Below, one piece after another: positions 1 to 9,835 of a stretch of 64,000 nucleotides of DNA. The stretch is taken from positions 23,746,603-23,810,602 of the forward strand of contig CM067067.1 of assembly GCA_033980235.1 (NCBI GenBank), given 5' to 3'. The position numbers were made by a program, and so were the translations under genes. Every line of letters starts with the position of its first letter. The first letter of the stretch is position 1. This stretch comes from Diadema setosum (Eukaryota; Echinodermata; Echinoidea; Diadematoida; Diadematidae). The notes beneath the pieces are model-generated. The model searched no databases. It was not told the DNA's origin and saw only the letters and a program-made list of their open reading frames with translations.

Positions 1-1338
1 TATTATGCCACAAAATTTCATATTGTACTCCGTGTACCATGGGTTGGAATTTTAAACAAATATCATTCTTTATCATTAACCAAGCTTCTAATATTTCAAC
101 ATAAAACAATGGGAGTTGATCTTTACTTATTCTCTTCATATTCAAACAATCCAAATTAGAATTTAGCAACAATTCTAATCCACCGAAAAAGTTGTACCAA
201 TAAAAACACATTTTACCCCATGTTCCTTTCGTTGCACCTATAGTGCGACCAAGCCATCTCAATCGGAAACTGAGTTTTTGCTTAAAAAGTTCGATCATAT
301 TAACGCCTCCTTTTTCAAACTCTTTAATCATAATAGTTCGTTTCACTTTTTCAGTTTTTGCTTGCCAAATAAAAATATGTAACAGATTATTCAATCGTTT
401 CAATATTTTCTTAGGAATTGTGTCAACCATAAGAATATGAACTATTTGACTTAAAGCTAAGGTTTTGACAATAATCAATCTACCAAAAAGAGTAAATTTT
501 CTTTTTCTCCAATTGTCCAAAAGTCTTTGCAATTTCGTAAGTTTGTTTTCCCAATTCAATTCTCGAGCTTTATTCATATCAGGTGAAACATAAAACCCTA
601 GGTACTTTGTGGGTGTGTCTGTCCACACTAAATCAAGGTCATCGAGTGACCATTTTGACTTGGCAGCTCCCAGCCACATAACAGATGTTTTACTCTTATT
701 CAGTTTTGGTCCTGCTACATTTCCAAATAATTCCAACTCTTCACTTACTTTTTCTAATGATTGTTTATCTGAAACAACAAATAAACTGTCGTCTGCATAT
801 TGTAGTAATTTTACTTCAAAATAAAACAGAAATACCATTTATACATTTGTTATTTCTTATTCGGGTCGACATAAATTCTGCAGCAAGCACAAAGAGTAAA
901 GCTGAAAGTGGACATCCTTGTCTAATGCCTCTTTGTATTGAGAAAGACTCAGATATCCAGCCATTTACTAACACTGAGCTGCGAATATCTGTATACAGTA
1001 TTTTTATCCATGTCTGAAAAATATTACCAAAATTAAACTTGTTTAAACACAATAACACAAAATCAAAATCAATTACATCAAAAGCTTTTGAAAAATCTAC
1101 CATCATTATTGCACCATCTATTCCCTTTCTTTTCATATATTCAATAACGTCGATTGTCATTCGTATATTAAAAGCGGATAATCGATTTTTTATATAACCA
1201 GTTTGATCTTCATTTACAATTTCACTAATCACTGATTGCAAGCGTGTGGCTAAAACTGCGGCAATTATCTTGTAGTCGCAGTTCAACAGTGTATTTGGTC
1301 TCCAATTTTCTAAATATCGCTCATCTCCTTTTTTATAG
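1..1338 (-). mobile_element. Tx1/L1-clade LINE, 3' half (reverse transcriptase), decayed
   Basis: Read on the minus strand this is the reverse transcriptase half of a non-LTR retrotransposon ORF2, which copies element RNA into DNA at a nick. Visible blocks in order are YKKGD, NWRP, DQTGYIKNR, DFSKAFD and GIRQGCPLS (1343 down to 816). After a one-base frameshift near 815-830 comes the YADD catalytic box at about 800-789, and then L1-type C-terminal sequence (LNKSK, WLG, FGR, KTL) to the window edge. The NWRP/DQTGYIKNR wording is typical of the L1/Tx1 group rather than CR1. The element continues upstream at 7255-5727 and is split there by a nested insertion. It also runs off the window at base 1. 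Frameshifts make it a pseudogene. Confidence 0.85.
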
Positions 1339-1349
1339 ATCAATGTTAT
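1339..1349. repeat. Left target site duplication of the nested insertion
   Basis: ATCAATGTTAT here is repeated exactly at 5716-5726. Removing 1350-5726 rejoins the Tx1 reverse transcriptase frame across the junction, giving ...GLITLIYKKGD on the minus strand, as expected for the family. Confidence 0.88.
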
Positions 1350-1642
1350 TCAATTTTTCGCGCATTTTTACAACTACGCACTTTACCAGTGACGCACGCT
1401 CATTGTGACATCATTGGAGTTGTGGATATCAACGCGATCCTAAATTGTGACGTCACCAGAGTTAAAGGAAGGAAACAACGATTGGATTTCATCGGTTGTA
1501 TTTACTAGATCGAGGGATTTGTGGTTTGTAGATTCATATCAACATTGCATCATGTCAAGCCAGGATGCATCAAGTAAGATCTTTCCATATTCTCTTCATG
1601 TAGAATTCTATAGGCCTATTCATATCTAGACTAGCAGTTTAA
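1350..1642 (+). promoter_or_regulatory. 5' leader of the CR1-like LINE with a CRE-like site
   Basis: Non-coding leader between the insertion edge and the ATG at 1643. A perfect palindromic cAMP-response-type site TGACGTCA lies at 1448-1455, and a related TGACATCA at 1409-1416. LINEs of this kind carry internal promoters in this region, so a promoter role is inferred from position and these motifs only. Confidence 0.4.
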
Positions 1643-4600
1643 ATGGGGAAAGTTAAAGATGTATGTGGCGTATGTGGAAAAGGAGTTACAGGGAAAACAG
1701 GAGGTATCCAGTGTGAGGGAAATTGCCAGTTATGGTTTCATCCGCATTGCATTAATCTAAACTACCATGAATATATAGATTTAGGGAATAGCTCCGTTAT
1801 ATGGATTTGCAATAAGTGTGGAATGCATAACATTGGAATGAGTATGACGTCAGGGATTGGTAGCGATATTTTGGGATTTTCGTCTGGCGATAACACTTTT
1901 GATGCTCTCGACTCGGGCTCAGAAGAGGAGGAAGAAAATGCAGATGATGTCAGTAATACGTCATTCACACAGAGTGATATTCGTTCACCACTTCATATGT
2001 CTTCACCCAGTAGAAAAGTTGTAAGACCTAGGAAGTCTAACTTCCGATCCATTAAGATCCTCAATGTCAACTGCCAAAGTATTCGCGCCAAAAAACAGTC
2101 TTTCCATCTCCTGACGCAAATACATGATCCAGAAGTTGTCATTGGTACTGAATCATGGCTATCGTCATCAGTCAATAATAATGAGGTATTCCCAACTGAT
2201 CAGTATCATATTGAGAGAAGAGATAGACCTAATGACCCTCATGGTGGAGTGTTTATTGCTACTAAGAGAGAACTTCTAGCTACAAGAGAAATCGAATTTG
2301 AAACAGATTGTGAAATTCTCTGGTGTAAATTAAATATGGCGGGATCTAAGACTCTTCATATAGCTGCGTACTACAGGCCTCATGAAAATGACGAAGAGAG
2401 TCTTGCAGAGCTTCAACGATCCCTGTGTAAATTGAATCGCGATCATATGGTAGTCATAGGAGGTGATTTTAACCTACCTGGATGGGATTGGGAAACCAGA
2501 CAGGTGAAAGCATGTCATCACCCGGCGCTTCATCATGCTTTTGGTTCTATGCTTGATGACCATGGGTTAACGCAGGTAGTTACGGAAACAACCAGGAAAG
2601 AAAACGTCCTCGATCTATTCCTAGTAAATAATCCAACGTTAGTCACTGATGTCTCAGTTGTACCAGGCATTTCAGATCATGACTGCCCAATTCTCACGAT
2701 TGCTGGTTGTCCAACTCGCCAGAAGCTAGTAAGAAGGAAAATCAACATCTACAGCAAAGCGGATTGGGAGAAATTTGCTGATTTCATGCAAGGTGTAGGC
2801 AAGGAAATTGAAGATAAGCTTGACTTTTGCTCAGTGAATGAGGCTTGGGTTATGTTCAAGAATGGAATAGAGAAGGGAATGACAGAGTTTGTTCCACATA
2901 AGATGACATCCAAAAAGAATGACATACCTTGGATTTCAAACAAGATTAAAAGGTTGATCAAAAGGAGAGATAGGTTGAACAAAAAAAGTCGGAACATGAA
3001 ATTGAGAAACCACGGGGTAGTCCCTTTTCAATTGGAGGAAGAGTTGAAAGCAGTTAAGAAATCACTGCAACAGGAGCTAAGGAGGGCTTATTGGAATTAT
3101 GTGGAATCTCTTTTTTCTATCGATGAATATACCACAGAGTTTGAGAGTATGAAGAGATTTTGGGGCTTCATCAAACACAACAGGACTGATAATACAGGAA
3201 TAAGGGAACTGAAAAGTGATGGTATTACGATCACTGATCCAATTGCAAAAGCTGAAGCATTGAACCAACAGTTCAAAAGTGTTTTCACCAAGGAAACTCC
3301 CATACCGAATGACTTACTACCGGAAACCTCAGACTTTGAAGAAATGGAGGATATTTTGTTTACATCAAAGGGTGTAGAGAAGTTGCTTTGTGGTTTGAAG
3401 ACATACAAGGCCCCTGGACCGGATGGTATAACTCCACGAGTCTTGAAGCAGCTGGCAAAAATTCTGGCTCCAATTCTTTGCAATATATTCCGGTTGTCAT
3501 ATGAATTAAGTGAAATACCAAATGATTGGCGTGAAGCAAATGTTGTACCAGTCTACAAGAAAGGTAATCGATCTACTCCTGTAAACTACCGCCCCATTTC
3601 GCTGACATGTATTTGCTGTAAACTAATGGAACACGTTTTAGCCAGCAAAATTATGAAGCACGGGGACGAAAATAACATCATTTTTCCCCTACAATATGGC
3701 TTCCGTAAGAACATGTCATGTGAACAACAATTACTTGGTTTCACAAGCGATTTACAAAGGAACTTGGATGCAGGTCGTCAAACGGATGTTATAGTCATGG
3801 ATTTTTCAAAAGCTTTTGACAAGGTTGGACATGAGCGGCTTTTACGTAAACTGGACTACTACGGTATCAGGGGGAAAAATCTGAAATGGATTCAAAGTTT
3901 TCTCAATGGAAGAAGCCAGAGGGTTGTTTTGGATGGTATTAAATCTTCTTCAGTAGCGGTAGGATCTGGAGTGCCTCAGGGGTCGGTTCTTGGGCCTTGC
4001 CTCTTTCTGCTTTACATCAATGACTTGCCTGATGGTCTCGCGTCAAAGGTTCGCCTTTTTGCCGATGATGCAATTTCTTACATGACCATCGACAATCAAC
4101 ATCATACGCAAAATCTTCAAGAGGACCTAAACAAAATTGGTGACTGGGCGAAAAAATGGATGATGGATTTGAACACAGATAAGTGCAAGGTTTTGACAAT
4201 ATCCAGGAAAAGAAGTAAGGTACAACACGTGTATCATCTAAATAACGCCCCTCTTGAATCTGTTGAATCCGTGAAGTACTTAGGTGTAACCATTACTTCT
4301 GATTTGAAGTGGACCCAACACATCAATAATACTGTCAATAAAGCCAATAACGTGCTTGCATTTCTAAAACGCAATCTTCGCATAAAATCTTCTGATGTTA
4401 AAGCCACAGCTTACAAAACGTTGGTTCGACCAATTGTTGAGTATGCTTCTACAGTTTGGGACCCATCCACCAAGAACCTAATCCACCAAGTGGAAATGGT
4501 CCAGAGAAGAGCTGCGCGATTCACTTTAAATCGCTACCATAACACCTCAAGTGTCACCAAAATGCTACAAGAACTTGATTGGACCACTCTGGAACAGCGC

Positions 4601-4870
4601 AGAGAAAATGACAGGCTAATTATGATGTACAAAATACACAATAATCTCACTCCTCTTTCAGCACAGGACTATATTATCAAACAGGCTACTCAGTTAACGA
4701 GAGCCTCGCAACCACACTCCTATCAGGTACCATATTCGAGAACTGAATCGCATCGCCATTCGTTCTTCCCAAAAACTGTAAGGAACTGGAATTCCCTGTC
4801 GTCAGACATTGTTTCTGCGCCATCTGTGGGATCATTTCGAAACCGTCTAACGGTTGATCACAGTGGCTAG
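1643..4870 (+). CDS. CR1-like LINE ORF2: PHD finger, endonuclease, reverse transcriptase (1075 aa, intact)
   Basis: Open frame of 1075 codons from an ATG at 1643. Residues 8-59 form a PHD-type zinc finger (C8, C11, C24, C28, H33, C36, then a CxxC pair). An acidic Ser/Glu-rich linker follows. An APE-type endonuclease spans about 134-350 (NVNCQS, GTESWL, GGDFNLPGWDW, GISDHD), which nicks target DNA. The reverse transcriptase spans about 585-850 (APGPDGI, NYRPISLT, MDFSKAFD, GVPQGSVLGP, FADD near residue 805). The C-terminal thumb-like region has KYLGVTI and RRAARF, ending in a conserved NWNSL block. The length is normal for a CR1/jockey-group ORF2. No separate ORF1 is seen upstream, so the element is either 5' truncated or a single-ORF type. 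It is the only unbroken gene in the left third of the window and is younger than the Tx1 element it interrupts. Confidence 0.9.
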   Translation: MGKVKDVCGVCGKGVTGKTGGIQCEGNCQLWFHPHCINLNYHEYIDLGNSSVIWICNKCGMHNIGMSMTSGIGSDILGFSSGDNTFDALDSGSEEEEENADDVSNTSFTQSDIRSPLHMSSPSRKVVRPRKSNFRSIKILNVNCQSIRAKKQSFHLLTQIHDPEVVIGTESWLSSSVNNNEVFPTDQYHIERRDRPNDPHGGVFIATKRELLATREIEFETDCEILWCKLNMAGSKTLHIAAYYRPHENDEESLAELQRSLCKLNRDHMVVIGGDFNLPGWDWETRQVKACHHPALHHAFGSMLDDHGLTQVVTETTRKENVLDLFLVNNPTLVTDVSVVPGISDHDCPILTIAGCPTRQKLVRRKINIYSKADWEKFADFMQGVGKEIEDKLDFCSVNEAWVMFKNGIEKGMTEFVPHKMTSKKNDIPWISNKIKRLIKRRDRLNKKSRNMKLRNHGVVPFQLEEELKAVKKSLQQELRRAYWNYVESLFSIDEYTTEFESMKRFWGFIKHNRTDNTGIRELKSDGITITDPIAKAEALNQQFKSVFTKETPIPNDLLPETSDFEEMEDILFTSKGVEKLLCGLKTYKAPGPDGITPRVLKQLAKILAPILCNIFRLSYELSEIPNDWREANVVPVYKKGNRSTPVNYRPISLTCICCKLMEHVLASKIMKHGDENNIIFPLQYGFRKNMSCEQQLLGFTSDLQRNLDAGRQTDVIVMDFSKAFDKVGHERLLRKLDYYGIRGKNLKWIQSFLNGRSQRVVLDGIKSSSVAVGSGVPQGSVLGPCLFLLYINDLPDGLASKVRLFADDAISYMTIDNQHHTQNLQEDLNKIGDWAKKWMMDLNTDKCKVLTISRKRSKVQHVYHLNNAPLESVESVKYLGVTITSDLKWTQHINNTVNKANNVLAFLKRNLRIKSSDVKATAYKTLVRPIVEYASTVWDPSTKNLIHQVEMVQRRAARFTLNRYHNTSSVTKMLQELDWTTLEQRRENDRLIMMYKIHNNLTPLSAQDYIIKQATQLTRASQPHSYQVPYSRTESHRHSFFPKTVRNWNSLSSDIVSAPSVGSFRNRLTVDHSG

Positions 4871-4998
4871 TTGTTTTCGTCAAATTTTCTATGTGGTTGT
4901 AAATATCTGTAAATAAATTGTATTATAATGTAAATAGCACCAGTCTGCAAGAATCTTCAGGCTATTGAAGGAGGCAGACTTAACCAGAAGAAGAAGAA
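4871..4998 (+). other. 3' UTR of the CR1-like LINE with bipartite stem-loop
   Basis: The 3' UTR ends in an (AAG)n tail at about 4987-4998. Just before it, AGTCTGC (4942-4948) pairs with GCAGACT (4974-4980), and inside this loop CTTCA pairs with TGAAG. A 3' stem-loop near the tail is the usual template-recognition structure in CR1/L2-group LINEs; that role is inferred here. Confidence 0.6.
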
Positions 4999-5600
4999 AT
5001 TCATGATTTTCTTCCGTCGAGATGTTTTCATTGCAACTGATTGACAAATTGCCCTACATCGACGTAAATAAGCACTGAATTGATCAGTGTTTTAGTAGTA
5101 GCCATGATAAACAAATCATGGGCGTACATACTCGAGCAGGATTCGAACCTACGACCTCCTGATCACCGGACAGGCGTCATCTCCACTAGACCACCGAGCT
5201 TTCGCCCGAAAGCAAGTGCTGGTTCTAATCCTTATAGCATGCAGCGGGTACTGCTTTGTTATTCAAATTCATGATTTTCTTCCGTCGAGATGTTTTCATT
5301 GCAACTGATTGACAAATTGCCCTACATCGACGTAAATAAGCACTGAATTGATCAGTGTTTTAGTAGTAGCCATGATAAACAAATCATGGGCGTACATACT
5401 TGAGCAGGATTCGAACCTACGACCTCCTGATCACCGGACAGGCGTCATCTTCACTAGACCACCGAGCTTTCGCCCGAAAGCAAGTGTTGGTTCTAATCCT
5501 TATAGCATGCAGCGGGTACTGCTTTGTTATTCAAATTCATGATTTTCTTCCGTCGAGATGTTTTCATTGCAACTGATTGACAAATTGCCCTACATCGACG
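4999..5600 (-). mobile_element. Tandem tRNA-derived SINE units, 268-bp period
   Basis: Two full units and a partial third start at 4999, 5267 and 5535, with an exact 268-bp period and very few differences. On the minus strand each full unit has a tRNA-like head. The A box is TGGTCTAGTGG (5193-5183; the second unit has one change at 5461-5451) and the B box is GGTTCGAATCC (5149-5139 and 5417-5407). An unrelated body of about 190 bp follows. No A-rich linker separates units, so the array is more like a young satellite built from a SINE than two independent insertions. The minus-strand tail of the first unit abuts the tail of the LINE. Confidence 0.75.
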
Positions 5601-5715
5601 TGAGTATGTACGCCCATGATTTGTTTATCATGGCTACTACTAAAACACTGATCAATTCGGTGCTTATTTACGTCGATGAATAGGGCAATTTGTCAATCAG
5701 TTGCAAAAAAAAAAA
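5601..5715 (+). mobile_element. Inverted partial SINE copy with A tail
   Basis: The body of the 268-bp SINE unit appears here in plus orientation. Bases 5671-5703 are the reverse complement of about 5570-5600, forming a foldback with the array to its left. It ends in A12 and then the target duplication, so it carries the true 3' end of the insertion. The inversion at this position is what twin priming would give. Confidence 0.7.
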
Positions 5716-5726
5716 ATCAATGTTAT
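5716..5726. repeat. Right target site duplication of the nested insertion
   Basis: Exact repeat of 1339-1349 (ATCAATGTTAT), overlapping the last base of the A run. Confidence 0.88.
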
Positions 5727-7255
5727 GAGTCCACTTTTTTGAGTTTCGGACATTTCTTTCTTTTTGAAACATTAAGAAAATTTAACAATACAAATTGAAT
5801 TTCATCCCAAAAAGTTTGATAGAATTCTATAGGTATACCGTCAGAACCGGGTGATTTGTTTTTATTCATTGAAAAAACCGCACGTTTGCATTCAGCAATT
5901 GTAAGCAGACGTTCGCATTTATTCTTTCCCTCTTCACTCAATGAAGGAATTTGAACTGAGTTTATATACTGATTTTGCATATTTTCATCAGCATTAGATT
6001 TCTTATATAACAGTGAATAAAATTTCACTACTTCTTGTAGTATCTCTGTTTGTTCAGTTAAACATCTGTCTTTTTCTACTGAAAACAACTGGTTCATCTC
6101 TTTTCTTTCTGATTTATATTTTTCTAAGCCTAGAAAATACTTCGTACACTTTTCCCCTTTTTCCAGCCACCTAACTCTTGCTCTAACAGCTGCGCCTCTA
6201 CATTCTCTTTCATTAACCTGTTCAAGTTCTTTCTTAACATATATATATATATATACTCTTTCAGTATCTTGACGTCACTGTCTACATCAATCATTCTCTG
6301 AAGTTCACTGAATCTTTGTTCTAAGCATAATTTTGCTTCTTTCTTTCTTAAAGCTCTATCTTTGCAGAACTTTTGCGTGAACTCACATACTTTAATCTTT
6401 ATGAGTTCCCACACCTGTGTAAAGGAAAAACATGCATTACCTGAAATGCTTCTGATGAGCGATTTAACTTTTTGTTGATATATTTCATCTTTTAATATTT
6501 CTGTGTTCATTTTCCAACACCCTGGACCTTTAAAAATATTTGAAATCTTTAACTTAAGAGAAATAGCATTATGATCAGCTTTATAACATGGTCTTATATC
6601 ATTTGACAAAACTTTTGCCTGTGCATTTTTACTGACTAACCAGTAGTCAAGTCTTGATGCTACATTTAATGACAAATTTCTCCAAGTAAATTGTCTGATA
6701 TCGGTATGAGTATTTCTCCACACGTCAATCAGTTTTCTTTCTTTACAAAGTTGGCGCAAACTTTGTGGTGTCTTATAATATGAGCTTTGACTACCACGCA
6801 CATCTTTCTTTATATCGAGAACGCAATTCATATCCCCACCTACAATAAGATGGACTTCATTTTCTGAAGTATAATAACTCAACCATTTATAAATTTTCAT
6901 AAAGAAACTTTCTCTTTTCATCTTTTTAGCGGGTGCATAAACATTTACTAAGATAACATCATAACCTTCTATCTTAGCATCTAAAAGTAGAGTTCTTCCA
7001 TCTTTTTGTGAATCTTTCTTATTTATTTCTATGTCAAATCTATTATCTATAAATATCGCCACACCACAAGAGTGATCGGTTCCATGTGAGAAGAAGCATT
7101 TACCTCTCCATTCACTTTGGATAATTGTCTCCATATCTTTTGTCCAGTATGTTTCTTGCAAAAACATTATGTTTACTTTTTGCTGTTTACACCATTTATA
7201 TATCTGAGTTCGTTTTTGTTCCTTAATCCTCTCACATTCAGACTAAGCAAATGAC
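5727..7255 (-). mobile_element. Tx1/L1-clade LINE, 5' half (endonuclease and RT start), decayed
   Basis: Minus-strand continuation of the Tx1 element whose 3' half lies at 1338-1. The APE endonuclease starts near 7255 with SLNVRGLRNKN, shifts frame once, and then runs open from 7167 to 6130 (FLQETYW, VGGDMNCV, LDYWLVS, ADHNAISL). The linker ends in the W-x-x-x-x-K-S pattern of L1 ORF2 and shifts frame near 6160. Bases 6097-5760 carry the RT entry region (KNKSPGSDGIPIEFYQ). A last frameshift in the AAAGAAAG run near 5760 precedes the insertion point. A short TA repeat at 6236-6254 has been added inside the linker. At least four frame breaks make it a pseudogene. Confidence 0.85.
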
Positions 7256-7715
7256 ATAAAGTAGAGCTTAAACAGATGTTGTTGAAGCAAAATATTCTAC
7301 TCTGATGGGAAATTGAAATGTACTTTTACTACAAAATATTTCAACCAGAGAATTCAAAGTTTTTAATCTATTTTAGTAATAAAGAATTGAGTAGCTTTTG
7401 TCAAAAAATGATGTTAAAGCAAAAGATTCTACTCTGATGGGGAATTCGTACGTCCATTTTGTAGCATTTCAACTAGTAAATTTAATGTATACACATTCAT
7501 TATCGATATATTCATTTTATTTTGTTGTACAAGTATTGTACAGCGCCAGTGTTTCTACTAATTACCTTGTGATGTTCCGATTGTAATATTCTTGCCAGGA
7601 GTGATTTTGAAAATAATTCAATTAGGATAGACCGGGTCTGAGAAAATGACCATGTAACTTTTTACATGATCACTCAAAATCTAAACAAGAGACGGCGTTT
7701 ACAGTTATATCATAA
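7256..7715. other. Intergenic stretch, no recognised feature
   Basis: AT-rich sequence upstream of the Tx1 element. A phrase near 7267-7310 (ttgaagcaaaatattctactctgatgg type) recurs in altered form near 7410-7445, suggesting a small old duplication. No coding signal was seen. Confidence 0.35.
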
Positions 7716-9133
7716 GGTGACCGTGCATCACAAAGCCAACAAAAAAGTCGCATTACCCAATATTACAGAAGGACCGAAATTAGTTGAAATGGGTCAACTT
7801 ATGGTTAATCTTTCCTTCTATTTTCCTTCCTATATTTTCTGAAACAGGAATTCGTCTTGTTTGAGTTCATAAAATGAATGAGATTTTTTTTTTTTTCTGG
7901 GGGGACGTTTTGTAGAACACTTTTTTTGGTAGAATACTGACTAGATATATCTGAGAAAGCCCTTTTCACACACTTTAAAAACTCTACTGATTTTTGAAAG
8001 GATCATGCTACTGCTCTTAAAGTGTACATTAAATGTACACTTTAAAATTTGCCACTTTTTCGTGACAAATTTGTCGAAAAATAGTGGAGTGTTTCAAACT
8101 TGTGACCTTGCATCACAACACCAACAAGTCGCCAGACATGGATTTTTAGTTAAGAGCAGATTCTAAAAGAGGAGATGTTAAACTTTAAAATGATGTATAA
8201 CTCAATTTCAAGTGAGTCTCATAACTTATATAAATATCGGAAAGAAAGCACACACTCCGGAAAAGCGTGAACTGAGAAAAGAGGCTCTGAAGTACAGAGT
8301 CTATTCAAGCGCTTAATCTTTACCGAGCCGTGCTAGCAGTGCGATGAATGGAACAAAAATCAGGATACACACCATCGGAGCAGCAACAATGAAGAGATTA
8401 TCATATTAAGCTGAAATTGAGCATGCTTTATTAACACATTCTGTCCATGACTACTGCCAACTTACATAGTAGCAGCATTATTTTTTTTTTCTGAAGTTAT
8501 TTGAGTTAAAAAGTGGAAAGTGTGCACAGGGATTGTAAGAAATGAAAAGAGGACTCTATAAGACACACCTAATCACACTCTTCTACAAAGAAAGTGTTCG
8601 AGAAATAAAAACATAATATCCTGTTTGTTTTATGATTCCAAACGTTGGCATAATGTAGAAGAAGACTTGCTCTTTTAAAAAATATGAAAAGAGCTTAAGA
8701 TTGTTTTGGTTGACCTATTTCACTTCTAATATTTTCAGTCCTAACAAAAAATCAGTGCGTGCGACTATTTTGTTGGTTTTGTGATGCACGGTCACATTTC
8801 ATCTCAATTTAATTATCCTTTCATTGTGGTGCCAGATGAATTTTATTTCCTGTATAATTTTTGTCTCATTCATTTTATTGAGATTGAGTGCTTGAATGTA
8901 AACCCTAAACTTCAAGGCCTCCTGTCCCCGTGGTCTTTGTAACTTTTTTAGAGGATTTATTTTCTTTCCCATTATATATGTTATTTAGATTAGAAAGAAA
9001 AGTTTATTTGATTGAATTATGTATCATTTTAAAGCATATGTTCCCTTCTTTGTGTACCTTCTCTACTATTAAAAAAAAAATAAAAAAATCAATGTCTGGC
9101 GACCCTTGGTGATTTTGTAATGCAGTGTCACAT
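7716..9133 (-). mobile_element. TIR element family A, older reverse copy split by a second copy
   Basis: The left end (GGTGACCGTGCATCACA at 7716) is the reverse complement of the family's right end. The right end at 9127-9133 (TGTCACA, preceded by CAATGTCTGGCGACC) is the reverse complement of the left end. Internal sequence at about 8960-9090 matches the reversed interior of the other copies. It is diverged and interrupted by 8101-8796. There is no coding capacity; it is a MITE-like non-autonomous DNA transposon of undetermined superfamily. Confidence 0.65.
8101..8796 (+). mobile_element. TIR element family A, complete copy nested in an older copy
   Basis: Starts TGTGACCTTGCATCACA and ends TGATGCACGGTCACA, giving imperfect terminal inverted repeats of about 35 bp (the GCGAC/GTCGC and TTGTTGG/CCAACAA blocks match). 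It is 696 bp long. Landmarks shared with copies at 9181 and 43275 are an AGACATGGATTTTTAGTTAA-like start, GAAAGAAAGCACAC, GTGAACTGAGAAAAGAGGCT and CTGTCCATGA. It is non-coding. A clean target duplication was not found. Confidence 0.75.
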
Positions 9134-9180
9134 GTATCAGTGATCTCAGCGTGAGAAATGTCATCATGCCTAAATACTTA

Positions 9181-9835
9181 TGTGACCCTGCATCACAAAA
9201 GCAACAGAAAGTCGTCAGACATGGATTTCTTGTTAAAAACAGATTCTGAAAGAGCACACTGTTTGCTCATGCATAACTCAATTCAAATGAACTCTAATGA
9301 CCCATCTAAACATTGGAAAGAAAGCACACACTCTGGAAAGGTGTGCACTGGGAAAAGGTGCTTTGAAGTAATGGGTCTATTTAAGCGCTTTATCTCACCG
9401 TGAACCGTGCTGTGTGCATTGAATGTTACAAAAACAGGATGTAAATCCGAATAGCAACAACGATGAAGGGATTATCAGGTTAAGTTGGAATTGATTATCC
9501 CCTATTCTGTCCATGACTAATATCAACTTTGAAAGCAATAACATCACCCTTTCAAAAGTTATTACAGTTGAAAGTAAAGAGTGCGCAGAGGGTTTTTAAG
9601 AAATGAAAAGGGGACTCTTTAACACACCTTATTACACTATTCTGCAAAAAAAAAAAAAAAACAGTGTTCTAGAAGACTGCTGACAAAAAAGAATACTCGT
9701 TTGTTTCACGATTCCACACTTTAGCCTGACGTAGAAGAAGACTTGATCTTTCAGAAAATATGACAAAATCAAGACTGACTAGGCGGACTGAAAATCGATG
9801 TGTACGACATTTTTTTTCTTCTGATGCACAGTCAC
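9181..9835 (+). mobile_element. TIR element family A, third copy
   Basis: Begins TGTGACCCTGCATCACA and ends near GATGCACAGTCACT at 9835, collinear with the 8101-8796 copy throughout. Apparent reading frames inside it (for example 9941-9669 minus) have no homology and are incidental. Confidence 0.72.

Larger units (their letters stand above)
1350..5715 (+). mobile_element. 4.37-kb nested insertion: CR1-like LINE plus SINE foldback array
   Basis: This block sits between 11-bp direct repeats inside the minus-strand Tx1 LINE and ends in a 12-base A run (5705-5716), as a retrotransposed copy would. It contains a plus-strand PHD-finger LINE (about 1350-4998) followed directly by tandem tRNA-derived SINE units in opposite orientation, then a short plus-strand SINE piece carrying the A tail. 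The outer target duplication encloses both parts. Either they inserted together, or one entered the other later without leaving a visible duplication of its own. Confidence 0.8.

Noticed and set aside
5133..5200. tRNA gene on the minus strand
   Set aside because: A and B boxes are present but the acceptor stem does not pair and the unit repeats every 268 bp with a non-tRNA body; it is a SINE head. The same applies to 63600-63672.
1350..5715. LTR retrotransposon suggested by direct 268-bp repeats
   Set aside because: The repeats are tandem SINE units, not terminal, and the coding region is a non-LTR type with APE endonuclease and no protease, integrase or RNase H.
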